DNA of 6,531 bases from Lysobacterales bacterium. Its GTDB lineage: Bacteria; Pseudomonadota; Gammaproteobacteria; Xanthomonadales; SZUA-36. A model generated the notes under the pieces. The model did not search any database. It worked only from the letters and a program-made list of their open reading frames with translations, and was not told where the DNA came from. Position 1 is the stretch's first letter, and the number at the start of each line of letters is the position of its first letter. Of this stretch, positions 6,013-6,531 are shown one piece after another. The stretch is from positions 1 to 6,531 of the forward strand of contig DAOWGA010000092.1 of NCBI GenBank assembly GCA_030637665.1, written 5' to 3'. The position numbers and the translations under genes are program-made.

Positions 6013-6531
6013 CTACATGTTGAATTCGGCGATGGCGGGGGCGTGGTCGGAAGGTCTTTCCTGGCGACGTGGGTCGATGTCCACGTAGCTCGCGCTACAG
6101 CAGCTTGCCATGGCCTCGGAAGCCAGCACCAGATCGATGCGCAGCCCCAGCTTGCGGCGAAACATATTCATGCGATAGTCCCACCAGCTCCAGGTGCGTT
6201 CTTCCTGCTCGAACAGGCGGAACGTATCGGTGAGCCCCAGCTTGAGGATGCCTTCCAGCGCATTGCGTTCAGGCGCACTGCACAGTATTTTTTCATGCCA
6301 GCCTTCAGGGTCGTACACATCGCGATCGTCCGGCGCGATATTGAAGTCGCCGAGTACAATCACATTCTTGTGTTGCTCCAGTTCCGTCGCCAGCCAGGCC
6401 GTTACCCTCTCCAGCCAGTGCAGCTTGTACTCAAATTTGTCTGATCCTACCTCGCTGCCGTTGACCACGTAGAGATTCACGATGCGGACATCATCTACGG
6501 TTGCGGCCAGGATCCGCCGCTGCGGATCATC
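6013..6531 (-). CDS. xthA: Exodeoxyribonuclease III, XthA-type (5' partial)
   Basis: This is the C-terminal 172 residues of an AP endonuclease/3'-5' exonuclease of the endonuclease-exonuclease-phosphatase fold, which cuts at abasic sites and trims blocked 3' ends in base excision repair. The frame stays open to the right edge, beginning DDPQRRILAATVDDVRIVNLYV, so the start is outside the window and the GTG at 6480 is internal. Numbered from the first visible residue, motifs are LGDFNIAP (60-67; Asp 62 and Asn 64 correspond to E. coli Asp151 and Asn153), GLRID (129-133; Asp 133 corresponds to Asp229) and SDHAP (161-165; Asp 162 and His 163 correspond to Asp258 and His259). The RTWSWWDYR stretch (112-120) matches the family's SW.DYR. 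About 90-95 N-terminal residues are missing relative to the 268-residue E. coli enzyme. The gene is convergent with the glutaredoxin fusion, one base separating the stops. Confidence 0.96.
   Translation of the reverse strand, partial: DDPQRRILAATVDDVRIVNLYVVNGSEVGSDKFEYKLHWLERVTAWLATELEQHKNVIVLGDFNIAPDDRDVYDPEGWHEKILCSAPERNALEGILKLGLTDTFRLFEQEERTWSWWDYRMNMFRRKLGLRIDLVLASEAMASCCSASYVDIDPRRQERPSDHAPAIAEFNM

Noticed and set aside
5959..6444. 161-codon plus-strand frame opposite exonuclease III
   Set aside because: The minus strand encodes an unmistakable XthA with all catalytic motifs. The plus-strand frame also overlaps the end of the glutaredoxin fusion and shows no domain.

Overview
The window looks like chromosomal DNA from a Gram-negative bacterium, most likely a gammaproteobacterium. 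The signs are a moderately GC-rich, densely packed, mostly one-strand layout, a lipoprotein with a classical lipobox, a Grx4-type glutaredoxin fused to a GlpE-like rhodanese, and an XthA-type exonuclease III. The taxon is inferred from gene style; nothing in the window fixes it further. No RNA gene, CRISPR array, insertion sequence or prophage gene is visible.

Positions 2-3441 hold most of an ABC importer of the peptide/nickel (Opp/Dpp) family. In order these are the 3' part of an OppB/DppB-like permease (cut by the window edge), a complete OppC/DppC-like permease, and two ATPases of the OppD/DppD and OppF/DppF types. The genes are joined by a 1-base overlap, a 4-base overlap and a 7-base gap, which indicates one translationally coupled operon. 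The substrate-binding protein is not in the window and presumably lies upstream, so the substrate cannot be named.

Positions 3429-4564 hold two smaller genes on the same strand. The first encodes a putative lipoprotein with an LEA14/WHy-like domain and starts inside the end of the second ATPase gene. The second encodes a cytoplasmic protein with a YkvA-like (DUF1232) segment and a very basic tail. Both could be read through from the transporter operon. After a 112-base gap containing a GC-rich hairpin comes a very small SET-domain protein (4677-5006) with no ATG or GTG start and no clear ribosome binding site.

Positions 5088-6011 encode the most interesting protein here. It is a three-part polypeptide: a CGFS monothiol glutaredoxin, a middle domain that reads as an A-type (IscA/HesB) iron-sulfur carrier fold without its cysteines, and a C-terminal rhodanese with a GlpE-like CHHGNSS loop. 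It probably works in Fe-S cluster or sulfur/persulfide handling. It converges with the exonuclease III gene (6013 to beyond the right edge, minus strand), with a single base between the two stop codons.
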